Assembly (NCBI GenBank): GCA_016858145.1
Contig: JAEHOE010000078.1
Coordinates: 124,001 to 188,000 of the forward strand
DNA length: 64,000 nucleotides
From: Edaphochlamys debaryana
Lineage: Eukaryota > Chlorophyta > Chlorophyceae > Chlamydomonadales
Direction: 5' to 3'
Below the pieces are notes generated by a model, which was not told the origin of the DNA, searched no databases, and saw only the letters and a list, made by a program, of their open reading frames with translations. Each line of letters begins with the position of its first letter. Position 1 is the first letter of the stretch. A program made the translations under genes and the position numbers. This document shows, piece by piece, positions 49,908-62,600 of the stretch.

Positions 49908-52525
49908 CTCGTCAGCCGGCTCGGCCGGTGGGCTCGGCTGGGCTAAAGGCTTTCAGTCCACTGCTTCATGCGGCGCGCAAGGTGGAGGGGGCGTCGTGCC
50001 GTGGAGCCGGGGTTGAGCGGGAGTCACAGAGGCAAGGGGGGTGCCGTGATGACAGCATGCAGTGCTGGTGCGTGCGTGGCCCGTAGTTTAGCTTTTTCGA
50101 GCAATGGGCCTGGGCTTGAAGGGTGCAATGTCCTGAGACCAGACGAGACGGTGATGATAGGTGTATGAGAGGTACCCTGGATGGGTCAGATGGAAGGGAA
50201 GGAGCATGCACTGGGGCACTGCCCGGAGTGGCACTCTGCAAAGCACCATCGGGATTGGAATTGTTTAGGAACCGTTTTTCCAGGGCCGCAGTGGAAGAAA
50301 AGTCAGCATGTGCGCAGGGGCTCACATGCTCTTCACTGGGTGATCGAATGCACGCCAAGTAGATGTTGTTGGGGTGTCATGGGGTTGTGACTTCTAGTAA
50401 GCTGGTTGCATTTCTGTGTACGCTCATTATTGCCATCCCCCGTGCATGGCAAAGGCAGACATCAACGAAGAGCAAAGGAGCCTGCTGGGCATTGAGGGGA
50501 ACGGTGAGGCAGGTCGCAAGTGCGGTCGCACAGCCCCGACATGCGGCATGCGGGGTTGCTGGGCGGGGCACATTGAGCGCTGCCAAGCATTCATGCATGC
50601 GTGCGTGGAGGTTTTGAAGAGACACTTGCAGACACTGTGTTGCGTGCAGGCAGGGGTGCATGGGCACCGAAAGTTGCATTGTGTCCGCTTGATCTTACTC
50701 CCGTTAATTGTTCAGTGCCTCAGACCACAGGCGTTTCGTGCGTGAGCGTCAGTACGTGGGCGCCGTTTTGTGTCGTGACGAGTGAGAGGCCAGTCCATGC
50801 AAGCAAGCTAGAGGTGCGAGGACCACGGGCGAGAGGCCCAGGGGATGATTGTCTAATGGGGTGCAGGGGTGGTTGGAGCCGACGCCATCCCATGTCGGCC
50901 CAGTAGCCCTCGCTCAGCCTTTCGATTCTCAAGCACATGAGGCCACATGCAAACCCAGCTTGCATGTTTGCGGACGCTTGGCCCCTTACGGGGATTGACT
51001 GCCGCTACCTCGGCCCTGCTAGTCTCCCGCTGGATAAGGAGTGCGTTGTGTCTGTGAGCCTCATGTGTCATTGAAGCAAGACTCTGTTGACTGCGGCCTA
51101 GTCTCAGGATTGGAAGAAACGAGTGAGGTCTTCATCACTTGTGCGCGCCGTTTTGCGCGAGTTGTCGTGTCGTGCGTGGTTGTTGGCAAGTTGCAAGACT
51201 GGTCCTGACCATTGGATAGGAAAGATGGCATGGAGGTCGGGACTGTACCCTATTCTCCAATCGTACTGAGCTCTGTCGAGGCTGTACCAACTACCGGAGA
51301 GCGGTAGGTAGAGCCGCAAGGCTGGGGCTTGTTGTTGCATGGGCTGTGCACGGGCTGCCGTGCCGCGTCCTGAACTCACAAGACAGGTAGCTACCTCTAA
51401 GGAGGCGTTGAGTGCGTACGGCAGATTCGTTTGAGGACTGCCATACATTCGCGTGGCTGGAGGGCTACGCTTGGCAAGCGTCCAAGTGCTAGGTTCATCG
51501 AGACCCTGTTGGTCAGTAGAGTCCTTCGCTACTACCAGTAGGCCCCGATGCATGAGTCTGTTCTCCCCCGGTCTTTGTTTCTTATCTGAAGGCCATTGTT
51601 TTGTCGGTTTGAGCCCTCGCCTTCAGACGACGTGTTGCTGTGCTGTTAGCCTAGGCCGGGGGATGCCGAGTTTGGCGCCGACACAAGGGCCCGTCGTACA
51701 ATGCACGCGTCCCACGTACGGACCACTTGTGTTCCGTCGCTTTCGACGTCGTACCGTAATATCCGGTGTCAGCGTCACATTGCGCTTCGTGGAAGGGTGT
51801 GCGTGGGCTATCCTGGTGGATCTCCATGGGACCCAATACGAGGGTTGGTCGGTGCCACCAGTAGTCGCGCCCTGGCAAGAGTTATGTTACGGCTCCCAGT
51901 GAGGCCTGTACCCACTGCACGGTTGCAAGTACTGGGACTAGGGCGTCATGTATGCATGTACGCATGGCGGCTGACGGTTGCCGTGAGGCTGCTGGCGCTT
52001 TGCCGCCACGAGTAAGTGAATGGAGTCGGTAAGCGCTCCTATGTGAGCAGGAGTCATACCGCAACACGTGCGCATTGGATACCGCGGGGGCCTCTCGATC
52101 ACGGTGGCCAGTCTCATGGCTTACGTAATTGGGAGATCTCCCCAAGCAGTGCGACACTGCCTTAGAACGGCTGGTTCGTGTCTTGTAACCCCCTTCCAAG
52201 TTCCAGCCCCTCGGGGCCATGCCGTCCATTGCTGCCTCAATAAATCGATCCATCCATCCATCCATCCAGCGCTCCACACGTCATCACCCCGTCCCCACCG
52301 TCAACCCTCGAAGCCAAACTGAGGCCAAGCTGCCCCAGACGCTCATCACGTCATCCGCCTCCTGCGGCGCAGCGTTCCTTCCGCCGCGCTGCTGCCGACG
52401 CCCCTCCCTCCCCCGCAAACCATCATCCCACCCCACGCGCGCTCTCGCCGCGTAAAACTCCCCCACACCACCCGGTATCCTTCACTCTCGCCACGCTGTC
52501 TCGCTCGTGACTCCCGTACCCGTAC
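49908..52525. other. Intergenic, convergent 3' regions
   Basis: The DUF506 gene (plus) and the fasciclin gene (minus) converge on this 2.6-kb stretch, so both 3' UTRs are here. No coding feature is supported. A short (CCAT)n run is at 52243-52268. Confidence 0.5.
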
Positions 52526-55500
52526 CTACCCCAGCAGCGCAGAAGCCAGAGCCACAGCCACCGCCGCGGCCAGCGCCCAGCCCCAGAGGGGCGGTCGAGC
52601 TGGCAGCGCCGACCCGGGGCTGTTGCTGCTCGCCGGCGCAGGGCTGGCGCCCACGGGCCCGACGAAGCCCTCCGGCAGCAGTACGGCATTAATCACGTGG
52701 ACGAAGGATCTGACGGGGGGACGGGAGCAGGCAGGTGGAGGGGCTTGAGCGAGATATGGGGGCGTGATGAGACATTACTAATGGCAAGTGGGACAGATTG
52801 CGCGTCGTCATTCTTCGGGCGCGCCACCGGGCACCGTGCTGCGCACCCGGTCGTACCGCACGGCACGACACCGTACATGCCGTACACATACGTCCATGCA
52901 CACGTGCCTCACCTGTCGTACATGACGCCCCTGTCCGGCGACACGATGGCTGCCCTGGACCCGCTGGCTGACACAAGGGTCGTCCGGGGCCCGTCCACAT
53001 TGACTGTCAGGGTCTTGGCCCCGCTGCATAGCGCAGAGGCAGGGGGAGGCAGGGGAAGGGGGCTTCAGTCGCAGCAGGGAAGGTCCACAAGGGCCTGACT
53101 GCAAGTCAGGGACGGGGACGGGGTGGCAGGGAAGTGGCGTCGGGGAAAGGCGAAGGTGAGGGAGGCAAGTGGCCAAGTGGTCGAGCGTAGGGGTAGCGCA
53201 ACATGCGGTCAGGTCAATGAACGCGTGTCGCCGCGGCCCGGTGTAGTGCGACCCATCAGCCGCCGTCATTGCCCGACGAGGCTGCCCAAGTACGGCACAT
53301 CAGCGCGGCACATCATCACGTGCAGCTGCAGTGGAAGGTGACATCTGCCTCCCCAACTCCTGGACAAAGAACCCCCGACCGCCGTCATTGCGTCCACACG
53401 TGGACCCGCCCTTCCCCGCCCTTCCCCGCCCTTCCCCGCCCGGTTCCCCAGCCCGTTCCCCGGCCCGTCCCGAGCCCTTCCCCGCCCTTCCCCGCCCTTC
53501 CCCGCCCTTCCCCGCCCGGTTCCCCAGCCCGTTCCCAGGCCCGTCCCCAGCCCTTCCCCGCCCGGTTCCCCAGCCCGTTCCCCGGCCCGTCCCCAGCCCG
53601 TCCCCGCCCGGTTCCCCAGCTCGTTCCCCGGCCCGCCCCAGCCCGCCCCCAGCCCGCCCCAAGCCCGTCCTCAGCCCGCCCCAAGCCCGGCCCCAGCCCG
53701 GCCCCGGCAGCAGCGCTAGCTCACCTGAGCGTGTTTAGGCTGGACCCATCCGCCAGCTCCGTCTGACGCAGCGCCTGGCCCGTCATCACGTGCAGCTGAC
53801 GTGGAGGGGAGGGGAGGGGAAGTCGGGGTTTTGAAGGGGGGAACGGGCGCGTGGTAGTGGAACGTGGTAGACACGTGGGTCATTTCATTGCTTGTGTATG
53901 CGTGATGTGGGCGGCAAGGGACGAGAGGGGCTGACCGAGGGACATGGAGGTCGTACCATGGCAACCTCAGCTCGCAATCCCAACCGTGATCTCACTCACG
54001 CTCAAGATCTGCCGTAGCAGTCCGACGCTGGCCCCCGCGATGCCTTCAGGCCCCAGCACCTTCACCAGAGCCTGTGGGGGCAGGGCGAGAACCGGGATTG
54101 CAGGGAACGCGGGCAGCTCCAGGTGACAACTTGCCCCATGACACACGAACGCCTCAGTGAGGTCGGCGCGCGGCGCAGCGGCGAGCAGCTGCACACGGCT
54201 CTGCCCGATCCGGATCCCAAGGCCCATGCAGGGGCAGGCTCTTCGCCTAGGCCATGCTCACCCTGCTCGTGGCGTGGCATGGGCATGGCGTCGCGTGTAA
54301 CGAGGGCAGGAGACGGGAGAGGGGGGAGCACTGCCGTGAGCAAGCGGCACGGACGGACGGTTGCACGCACGGCTAGTAATGGGGGACCCATTATCCCCGC
54401 CCTCTAGCCCCCCCAGCACCCAGCCACTGCATATTCCCATAGCTAGAGCTCCACAACGTTCGTTAAAGCCCCACCAGTACAGCTCCACCACGCTCCGAAA
54501 GCGTGTCAGCGCTACTCACGCGCTGTCGTCGGGCGCGAAGACCGTCACCCGCAGCAGCGGGTTGGACATCTGCGTTCGGATGGCTCCCTCCCGCTCCAGC
54601 GCCGCCGCCAGCTGCGAGAGCGAGGGGGTGGCGGCGATGAGGGCCGCGGCGGAGGGGTGGGCGGGGACCAGCAGCTGGTCGACCTGCTGTATGTAGGCGC
54701 TGCGAGGGGGGGGAGGGCGAGAGGGTAGGGGGGTAGAGAGGGTAGGGGGGAGGGTACGAGGGGGCGTGTAGAGGGGTACGAGGGGGTTGCGGTGCCGCCG
54801 CCCTCTCCTCTTCTGCCGCATCACCACCGCTTCGTTCTTTGTCCCCCAGCCGAGGAGGCAAAGCGCAGAGGCAGCAACCCTACCTCGCGTCCCGCCACAT
54901 GTCCCCCTCCTGCCCGCCACCATCCCTCCCTGCCTCCCCTCCCGCCCCCCTCGCTTACTCAGGCACGACGCCCTAAAGGATGTCGGACCCCAGCCCTAGC
55001 CCCTACCCCGCCCCCCTCACTTTCCCCTCCCTTTCCCCTTCGCTTCCTTTTCTCCCCTCGCTCTGCCCGCCCCCGCCCCTCGCCCCCCCTCCACACGGGG
55101 TCTCACTCGAAGCCCACGAGGCTCTTCAACCGCAGCCAGCCCAGCCCAAACCCCTCTCTCTTCCCCCTCGCTCCCCCCTCCCTCCCTCTGCCCGAACCTC
55201 CGCCACCCCCCCCCCCCCGCCCCCCAGCCTCACTCGGGCCCGAAGCCCACGGGGATGTCGGCCCCCGGGCCCAGCAGCAGGGCCGCGGGGTTGCCCCCCG
55301 TGGAGCGCACTGTGACGGCGGCGCTGGGTCCCTCGGCGAAGGACAGCTGGAAGGGGCCGCCCCTGGGGGGCAGGGGGGAAAGAGGGGGGAGGACGGGTGG
55401 TGCGACGGTAGAGAGAGAGAGAGCGGCAGGGATGCATTCCCGCACCCAATAGGACTCGCCCCTGTACCTTAACCTGCCCCTCCTCCGCCCTCCCTGTATG

Positions 55501-57858
55501 GCACGTGCTGAGCCCCCTTACTCGACCTTACGGTCCCCTGCCCTCGCCTCTGCACCTCCCCCTACCTCCTCCCCCTGCCCACCTCTGCCCCGAACCCCTG
55601 CCCCCTCCTCACTGCAAGGGAAGCACCGAACGGCCGCCCAGCGCCACCCCAATCTCCGCCGCCGCCAGCGCCGCCACCGCGCCCGCCGCCACGCCCGCCC
55701 CAGCCGCCGCCGGCGCCGCCATCACGTGATGCAGCAGCAGTACGGACAGCTGCGGACCGGACAGGGCGGCGTCGTCCAGTCCGAGAGTGGCGCCGGCGGC
55801 GATGAAGGCCTGGTGTGGGGGGATGAGGGTGAGGGCGGATATGGGCAGGTGGTTGGGTGGGTGGGCGGATGGGGCCAGGGTGAGCAGCAGGGATGGGCCA
55901 GCAGAACGGTGTTTCCGGCAGCGGCGCCCATGGCGGCGCCGGCATAGAGCGCAGCGAGGATTTGAACAGTTCAGCCACATACCCACACGGCACCCACCGC
56001 CACACCTGGTCCGCTCCCGTGGACCCCCGCGGACCCCGGGGGCGCGGGGGGGGGGGGGATTTCAGCAGTTCATCAACACCCCTACCTCCATCCCAAAACG
56101 AACCCCCGTGCCCCCACGCACCTGGTTGGTTGGCGCAAGCACCGTGAGACCCGCCGGCACGCGCAGCTGCTGGTCCGCGCCACAGGCGAGGGCCAGGCGG
56201 TGGTAGGTGGAGAGGGCGGGCGTGGCCGCGATGGCCTGTTTGGGGGGTGGGGTGTTGGGGTGCGTGGATCCACCTCCGGAGGGCATGGCGTTGGAGCAGA
56301 GGGGCTCCCGCACGGCACTGCATGCACGTGCGCTGTGCAGCATACTGCACATCTGCCGTACGTACAGCACAATCTGCCGTACCTGCATGATGTCGTCGAA
56401 CCAGAACTGCAGCACCCGATCGACGACCGTCACGAAGGCGGATCCTGCAGGGTACGGCGAGTACGGCAAGATCATCGTTTCTGCCTCAACCCCAAACAAC
56501 CTCAAGCCGTCCACAGCGGTACGGACCGTACGGCGCTCGGGAGCGCACTTGTGCCGTACCTGCCGCGATGTCTGGGTCCACGGCCCGCGCCGGCGCCAGT
56601 CCGTTGGCTCGGCCCCGCAGCTCTGCGAGTGAGGCGTCTGTGTCGCTGCCGTTGGTCCGGGAGATGGAGAGGGAGGCATAGGTGCCGACGGGTCCACTGT
56701 AGGCCGGGTGGAGGGGAGGCGGGGGCGGGGGATGGGTGGGAACATGACGGGAGAAAGACGGAGGGGTGTCGCTCCTGGTCAGCGGCTCGGCATGCCCGCA
56801 GGCCCAACCCTGCAAGCCTTCCCTCGAGGCATCAGGCCGTCCCACGCCGCTGTCGCCCCCGGCGTCGGGGACCCTCATCCAGGCGCTAGTCGTCATACTG
56901 CCAACTAGCTGCAGTAAACTCCTCATCCAACACACATTCGGGCTTCCGGGCTGGGATCACGATTTCCCGGCCCCGAGGAAGTGAACCCCCACATGCCCCA
57001 CACGCCTTCCCTCGGCATCGCGCCCCTCGTCTTCCCCACCATCCCCATCATGCAGCAAGGGGGACCATTCCGGAACACACCCTCCCCCACACGCCACCCC
57101 TGGACAGTCGACACTCACAGCATCGTGGCGTACTCCGCCGTGCTGCCGTTGGCTGGGAGTGCGGCGATGTTCACCGACTGAGGGGAAGGAAACGTCCAGC
57201 GTCAGGCGGCAAAGTGCTGGGTAGGGAAGCAAGGCCGTGTCTAAATGGCGTGGGAGACGGATCACGCGCAGATCCAGGAGTTGTGCGGGACCGTACGAGG
57301 TCTTGTTGCCGCACCTGTACGAGCGTGTGGTACCGCAGCAGGCGTCGTACGGACACATCCTGGTTCCTCAGCTCGGCCACGGAGGCGAGGCCCAGCCGCG
57401 TCGCGAATGCGGTCATCGCTCTGCCGGGGCGGCAGGGGCAAGCACACGTTGGGAGCGCTTCATGGGGAGTGCTGAAGGTCATTTAAACAGTAGTCCCCAG
57501 GGATTCACCCCTGACGCATCACATCATCACCCCCTATCCACTAAGGCTGCGTTGGTCGTCGTGGCCCGCCGTACTCGTCAGTAGGGGCCAGGAACGTCCC
57601 GCTGGTCATGTTGCCAATTTCTGGCGCGAGCGCAGCCACCAAGCCCGCTACGATGCCCGTGTCCGAGATCGCGCGAAGCGTATCCAGCACTGACGCGCCA
57701 TGGATGGCAGCTGGGAGGGTGGCTACGAGCGCGAGCAGCAGCGGGCCTGCGGTGGGCGGGGAAATCGAGGGGTCGGGGGGAATGGTGCGGGTATCGACGA
57801 CCGTGCTTTGTGAGAGAGTCAAGCCTCGTCAATGGACGGAGTAACTAGGGGGTGTCAT
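52526..57858 (-). CDS. Fasciclin-like GPI-anchored adhesion protein, three FAS1 domains (about 534 aa, 14 exons)
   Basis: FAS1 proteins mediate cell and matrix adhesion. Exons, minus strand: 57858-57846, 57746-57575, 57420-57315, 57177-57119, 56696-56560, 56444-56383, 56235-56122, 55809-55613, 55362-55234, 54699-54522, 54071-54000, 53795-53725, 53023-52913, 52709-52526. The tiny first exon gives MTPPSPLLLALVATLPAAIHG, a good signal peptide, but its donor is weak. Domain 1: GTFLAPTDEAMTAFATRLGL, LLRYHTLVQ, AFVTVVDRVL. Domain 2: LTVLAPTNQAFIAAG, LSVLLLHHVM, DAYIQQVDQLLVP. Domain 3: VTVFAPDDSALVKVLGPEG, LHVMTGQALRQTEL, FVHVINAVLLPEG. The C-terminus is small residues followed by a hydrophobic tail (WGWALAAAVAVALASALLG), typical of GPI attachment. 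The donor after VFAPDDS must be GC to keep frame; the overlapping GTGAGT two bases on would shift it. Confidence 0.85.
53401..53709. repeat. C-rich minisatellite in a fasciclin intron
   Basis: About 300 bp of degenerate units built from CCCTTCCCCGC, CCCGGTTCCCCAG and CCCGTTCCCCGG lie in the intron between exons 53795-53725 and 53023-52913. The array is open in several frames but has no coding signature. Confidence 0.8.
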
Positions 57859-59675
57859 GTTTATGCTACTCAGCCCTGAGCCGTGGGCAGCCTAAAGTAA
57901 CGCTTTGAATTTCTGGAGTGAAGTACTCAAGTATGAGGACCGCACACTGAACGACGCAGTTTAAGTACCTCTTTTCGCACATAGGGCTGCGCCGCGCCGC
58001 GCCAGCCGGCCGCGTTGCGTCCGCGTTCGCATGCGCTCCGTCCGCCGTCCTCCGTCGACTTTCTGGATTATACCACAGGAAGTTACACCGGTGCAGTCCC
58101 TACTGTGATTGTTTTAGCCCCCCGGTATCGGGTTTGCGTCAGTGCAGGTGTGAGGCGAAATCGCGGCAGAACCGTCCGTGAACAGCGCGCAAGTGACTTT
58201 GACATCCAAACTGATACACGCATGACATGGCAGCCTGCGCGGCGGCCTGAGGCGCGCGCGGGCTGCAATTGTACGGCCGTCCCGTGCAAATCCGACTTAA
58301 AGGGCCTCCTGGCCGTGCCGTCCCGGGTGCCCTCGGGTGCCACCGGCTGACGGGGCCAGGTGCATTTTGGCAGGGATTGTGGGAGGCTTACAGCAGTAGT
58401 AGACGGCCCCTTCAGGCGACCCATAAACGTGAAGCGGTGCCGTGGCACCCCCTGTCTCTTACCATGGCAACGGACCACCCTGGAGTCCCCGGCACACAGC
58501 TGCGGCACGTAACACACGACAGGAGCCCAGCTGGATCGCCTGCAGACCCCTGCCACGCGCCGCCAGTCTGCGACCCACGCTCTACGCCCACAACAAGGCG
58601 CTTCGCGCTGAGTTGATGTCTTTTAACCCCTGCCATGCTTGCAAGCCTCGGCCCGGCCAGACGGGCTCAGCCTCCCGCAAGACACTGCCCGGACCGGCCC
58701 CGACACCTGCCCCCAGCTTCTGCCCCCGACGCCAACACACCGCGGCACCACGCCCCGTTGTATGCAATAGCCCCCGCGGGCTGCCCCAGTGGGCCCCTGC
58801 AGCTCGTCGCACTGCGGCGGCTGCGCCCATGCACTGAAGGATGGCCAGCCGACGACCTCGCGGATCGCTTTCTGAGCAGCAACCCTGACTCATCAGTCAT
58901 CACAATAAAGGATCTCTAGCGCAAGCTCATCCCGTGGGACCCGAGCCCAGCTCAAGCATCGTGCGCTCGTCCCTGTGCGTACGGCACCCGACGATTGATC
59001 TGCCAGCTCACACAATTCAAGCGCCCGCAAAAGGAACCCGCACCAGCAGCTAGGTGACAGCAGCCCCCTCGACTCCCCAAGCCCTGCCCCCGTGTGACCC
59101 TACCCTCTCCACGCAACCTGCTGCAATACTTTGCTCGCTTCGTAGTGTGAAGCGGGTCTGTGTCAAGTCAATTTGCTGGTGCACGAGGTTCGCACATCAC
59201 CGTACATCAGCCGTACACGCAGGACAACACACCCATGCCGCTGCGTGCTGTGCATGCGGGCCTCGCAGGCTCGCAATGATATGCCGCAAATAGGAAGATA
59301 CGGGTCACGCAGACCGTTGGATGACGCGGGAAAGCATGGGCTCAGCCGCGAAAGTGTGAGTGCATGGCGCAATATTGTATAGTTTGCTGGGGCCGGCGCG
59401 TGGGTTGGCCCACACAGCAGCCCGCCACCGCTCTAGTCACGCACGGTGCCACTTGATGTGCATGCCAGTTGATCACGCCGAAACAATGACCACAAAATCG
59501 ACCAGAGCGAGTAGAGCCCTCTTCGTGATTAGCCAAAACCGAGATCAGTCTTCCAGCCAACCTTGAAAGGATATTGGGGGGATGAAAGGGTCACTCTCCG
59601 GTACTCTCCGGGGCCCTCCGCGGGAAATCTTCGCTAGCCCAAACGGAATACGCGACAACAGCACTACCGCTACGC
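57859..59675. other. Intergenic
   Basis: This stretch lies between the fasciclin start codon and the 3' end of the next minus-strand gene. It must hold the fasciclin promoter and the neighbour's 3' UTR; no coding feature is supported. TTACA (TGTAA on the minus strand) occurs near 58387 but is remote. Confidence 0.5.
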
Positions 59676-62600
59676 TCATCTCGACCAGAGCCCGTCATCC
59701 CGCTGATCCTCCACAGCCCGCCGACGCGCCTCCTCCTCCGCCGAATCAATTTCTCGAGCTGCAATACGCGCCCGCCGTACCGCCGCCCGTGCGCGCTTCA
59801 GCTCTGCCTCCTCGGCCGCCGCCGCCGCCGCATCGCCCCGGAACAGCGCCGCCATAGCCGATCCCGCCGCCGCCACCGCCGATCCAACCACCGCCGCCGG
59901 GCCCGCTGGGCCCGTTTGGGCCTTGCCGGGCCCGGGCCCAGGCCCCGCCGTCGCCGCCGCCGATGCGGCGCCAGCGCCGGCCCCTGCAGTCGGCCCCACC
60001 CCTTGCACAGGCCCAGATCCAGATCCAGGTCCAGGTCCGATCGGCGGCGGGGCCATCAGGGGTGATGAGTCATCGATGTCGTACTCTTCGCTGAGGCCCC
60101 CCAGCGAGCCGCCCGACTCCAGGCCCAGGCCCAGGGCGGCCCGCCGCGCCTCCAGAATGGCGGCGACGACGGCGGGGTCATCGCACGTTGGCGTTACGGC
60201 GCCCTCGCGGGCCGAAACCCACATGGCGGGCGCATGGGGGCGGTCCAGAAGACTCTCCAGGTCGTCTGGGGGGGAGGGGTTGTGGTGGTGGGTGTGGGTG
60301 TGCGGGGTCGGGCGAAGGGATGGAGTGGGGGAAGTGAAGCGGGGGCAATGAAGGCACATCGCGCAAGCAAGGGCGGTGGAGGCGGGGATTGCGTTGGGGT
60401 TAGGGTTAAGGCGATGGGCACAGGTAAGGGCCTTGTGGGAGGAGCGGAAAGGGCGCCGAAAGGCGCCAGAGGAAGCAGCCCCAAGCCAGCAGAGCGCTTG
60501 CACCCACCGTCGCTGTCCCCGAGGGCCGCCGCGACGCCCTCCGCCCCGTCCTCCGCCGGAGCGCCCACACCGCCGCTGAACCCGCCCCGCGGCCCGTCCA
60601 CCCCCCGCGGCCCCGCCCAGGACCCGGACGCCAGCGCCGGCGGCAAGCCGTCCCGTCCGGTTCCGGATCCGGGCCCGGTCCGGCCGGACGGCAGTCCGGC
60701 GCCGGTCCGGTCAAAGATCCGGTCCGCAATCCGGTCGCTCCGTTCGAAGCTGACGGCAGCGAGCGCCATCGGCAGCGCAGCGGCGCCACCGGTGCCGTAT
60801 CCGCCGCCGCCGGCGGCGGCGGCGAGTCCGGTGGCGGCGGGGCCTGCCAGCGTCGCCGCCGCCACGGCCTGCGCTGACGTCAGCTCTCGGGCCAGCGCCA
60901 GCGCCTCCTCCCGGAGCTCCTCGCCGTCGTCTGTGTCCGCCTCCGTCGTCGCCGCCAGCGCCGCCGCCTCCGCCGCCTCCGCCGCCGCCGTCGCGGTGGC
61001 CGTGGCGGCGTAGCCCGCCCAGCCGCTGGCGCTGGCGGCGGCGGCAGTGGCGGCGGTGTCTGCTGGCGGCGCCGCCGCCTTGGCGGCCGGCCGTTGGCGG
61101 AGGAGGATGAACTTGGTCAGGCTGCGGCGGCGGTTGGGGGTGGTGAGATGTGGGGACTGGTGCCGAGAAGAGCGGGCGATGCCAAGGAGAACTATGGTCA
61201 GTCCAAGGACTGGGAGGAAAGACTTAGGCTAGGGGACAGCGCTGCGGCTTCCTCGGTGCCGAGAAGAGCGATTGCGCCGGCACCAAAGAACTAGGGGCAG
61301 ACCCAAAGACCCGGGGTTCGTCTACGGCCGCTGGCAGCGACGGCAAGGGTTGCTGCGTACCGCCGGCTCGGCATGCCTCATCCACGCACCAGTTGCCGTT
61401 GCGGTTCCACACGCGGGGTGCGGTGCGGGCACGCAGGCCGCGGGGGTTGATGACGGTGGTTAGCGGCTCGTCGATGGAGGTTGGCAGTTGGTAGTAGCCC
61501 ACCAGGATCTGCAGCAGTTGGGCGCGGGCGGCGGTTGGGCCTCCCGACGGTTGACGAGCTCCCGCATGACCGCACCTCGCCTCATCTCCATACCTGCCCC
61601 CGTCTCTCCACCACCCGGCAGACGCTCGCACTCGCCCGCACCTCTCCTTCCCTCTCCCTCCCCTCTCCCTCCCCTCTCCCTCCCCTCTCCCTCCCCTCTC
61701 CCTCCCCTCTCCCTCCCCTCTCCCTCCCCTCTCCCTCCCCTCTCCCTCCCCTCCCCCTCCCCTCTCCCTCCCCTCTCCCTCCCCTCTCCCTCCCCTCTCC
61801 CTCCCCTCTCCCTCCCCTCTCCCTCCCCTCTCCCTCCCCCCTCGCCTGGTGGTTGCTCTGCGCCCGCCGCTGCAGCTGTACGAACGACAGCCGCTCGCCC
61901 GGCCCCGCCAGATCCGCCGCGTCAGCAACCGTCATGTCCGTACGGCCCCCGAAGGCGGCGTACGCGGCCACGGAGGAGGGGTTGACGGCGCACATGGTCA
62001 GCAGCTTGGCTGGGGGGGGGTTAGTAAGAGGGTTTTTTTGGGGGGGGGGTAAGTAGGAGGGGTAGGGGAAGGGTGGTTGGGGCACGGGGGTGAGAGATGA
62101 GGAAATGGGAAAGCTTGGGGTGGGGGTGGATGTACCGTAGAAAGGTCCGGCGCGCTTGGATTGGCTCAGACACGACCTCCGTGTGTGCAGTATGGCAGTA
62201 CGGTAGTTGCACACACCTGCGTACGACGCGAAGTTGATGTTGATCCCCAGCGGCAGGCGGCGGCGATCCTCGAATCGTGTCATGCCGATGGACGAGACCT
62301 GACAGGGGGCGGGAACGGGGAGGGGACGGGGTGATTTTTGGAGCAGTGGAGAGCGAAGGAAAAGATAGGGGTGAAAGGGGTGGGCCTAGGGGACGCATGC
62401 AGCCTCGGTCCACTTGCTGTTCGTGGCACCTCGCGAACGCGGTCCCCTGATCCTGGCACCTGCAGTTCTCTATCCCCCACCCCAATCCATACCACAGTCC
62501 CCCAGACAGGCAACACACCTTCTGGCACACGATGTTGATGGTGGGCCTCGAGGCGTCCTCCAGCAGCTTGCGGATGTTGAGCTGGGGGGGAGGGGGAAAA

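Noticed and set aside
53300..53766. Pro-rich frames (FPALPRPVPQ-type) as a cell-wall protein
   Set aside because: They fall in an intron of the fasciclin gene and follow a C-rich minisatellite in all frames.
61224..62283. Frames rich in ERGGRGEGEGR or LPSPSPLPPL
   Set aside because: They come from the CCCTCTCCCT minisatellite in an intron; the real exons flank it in phase.
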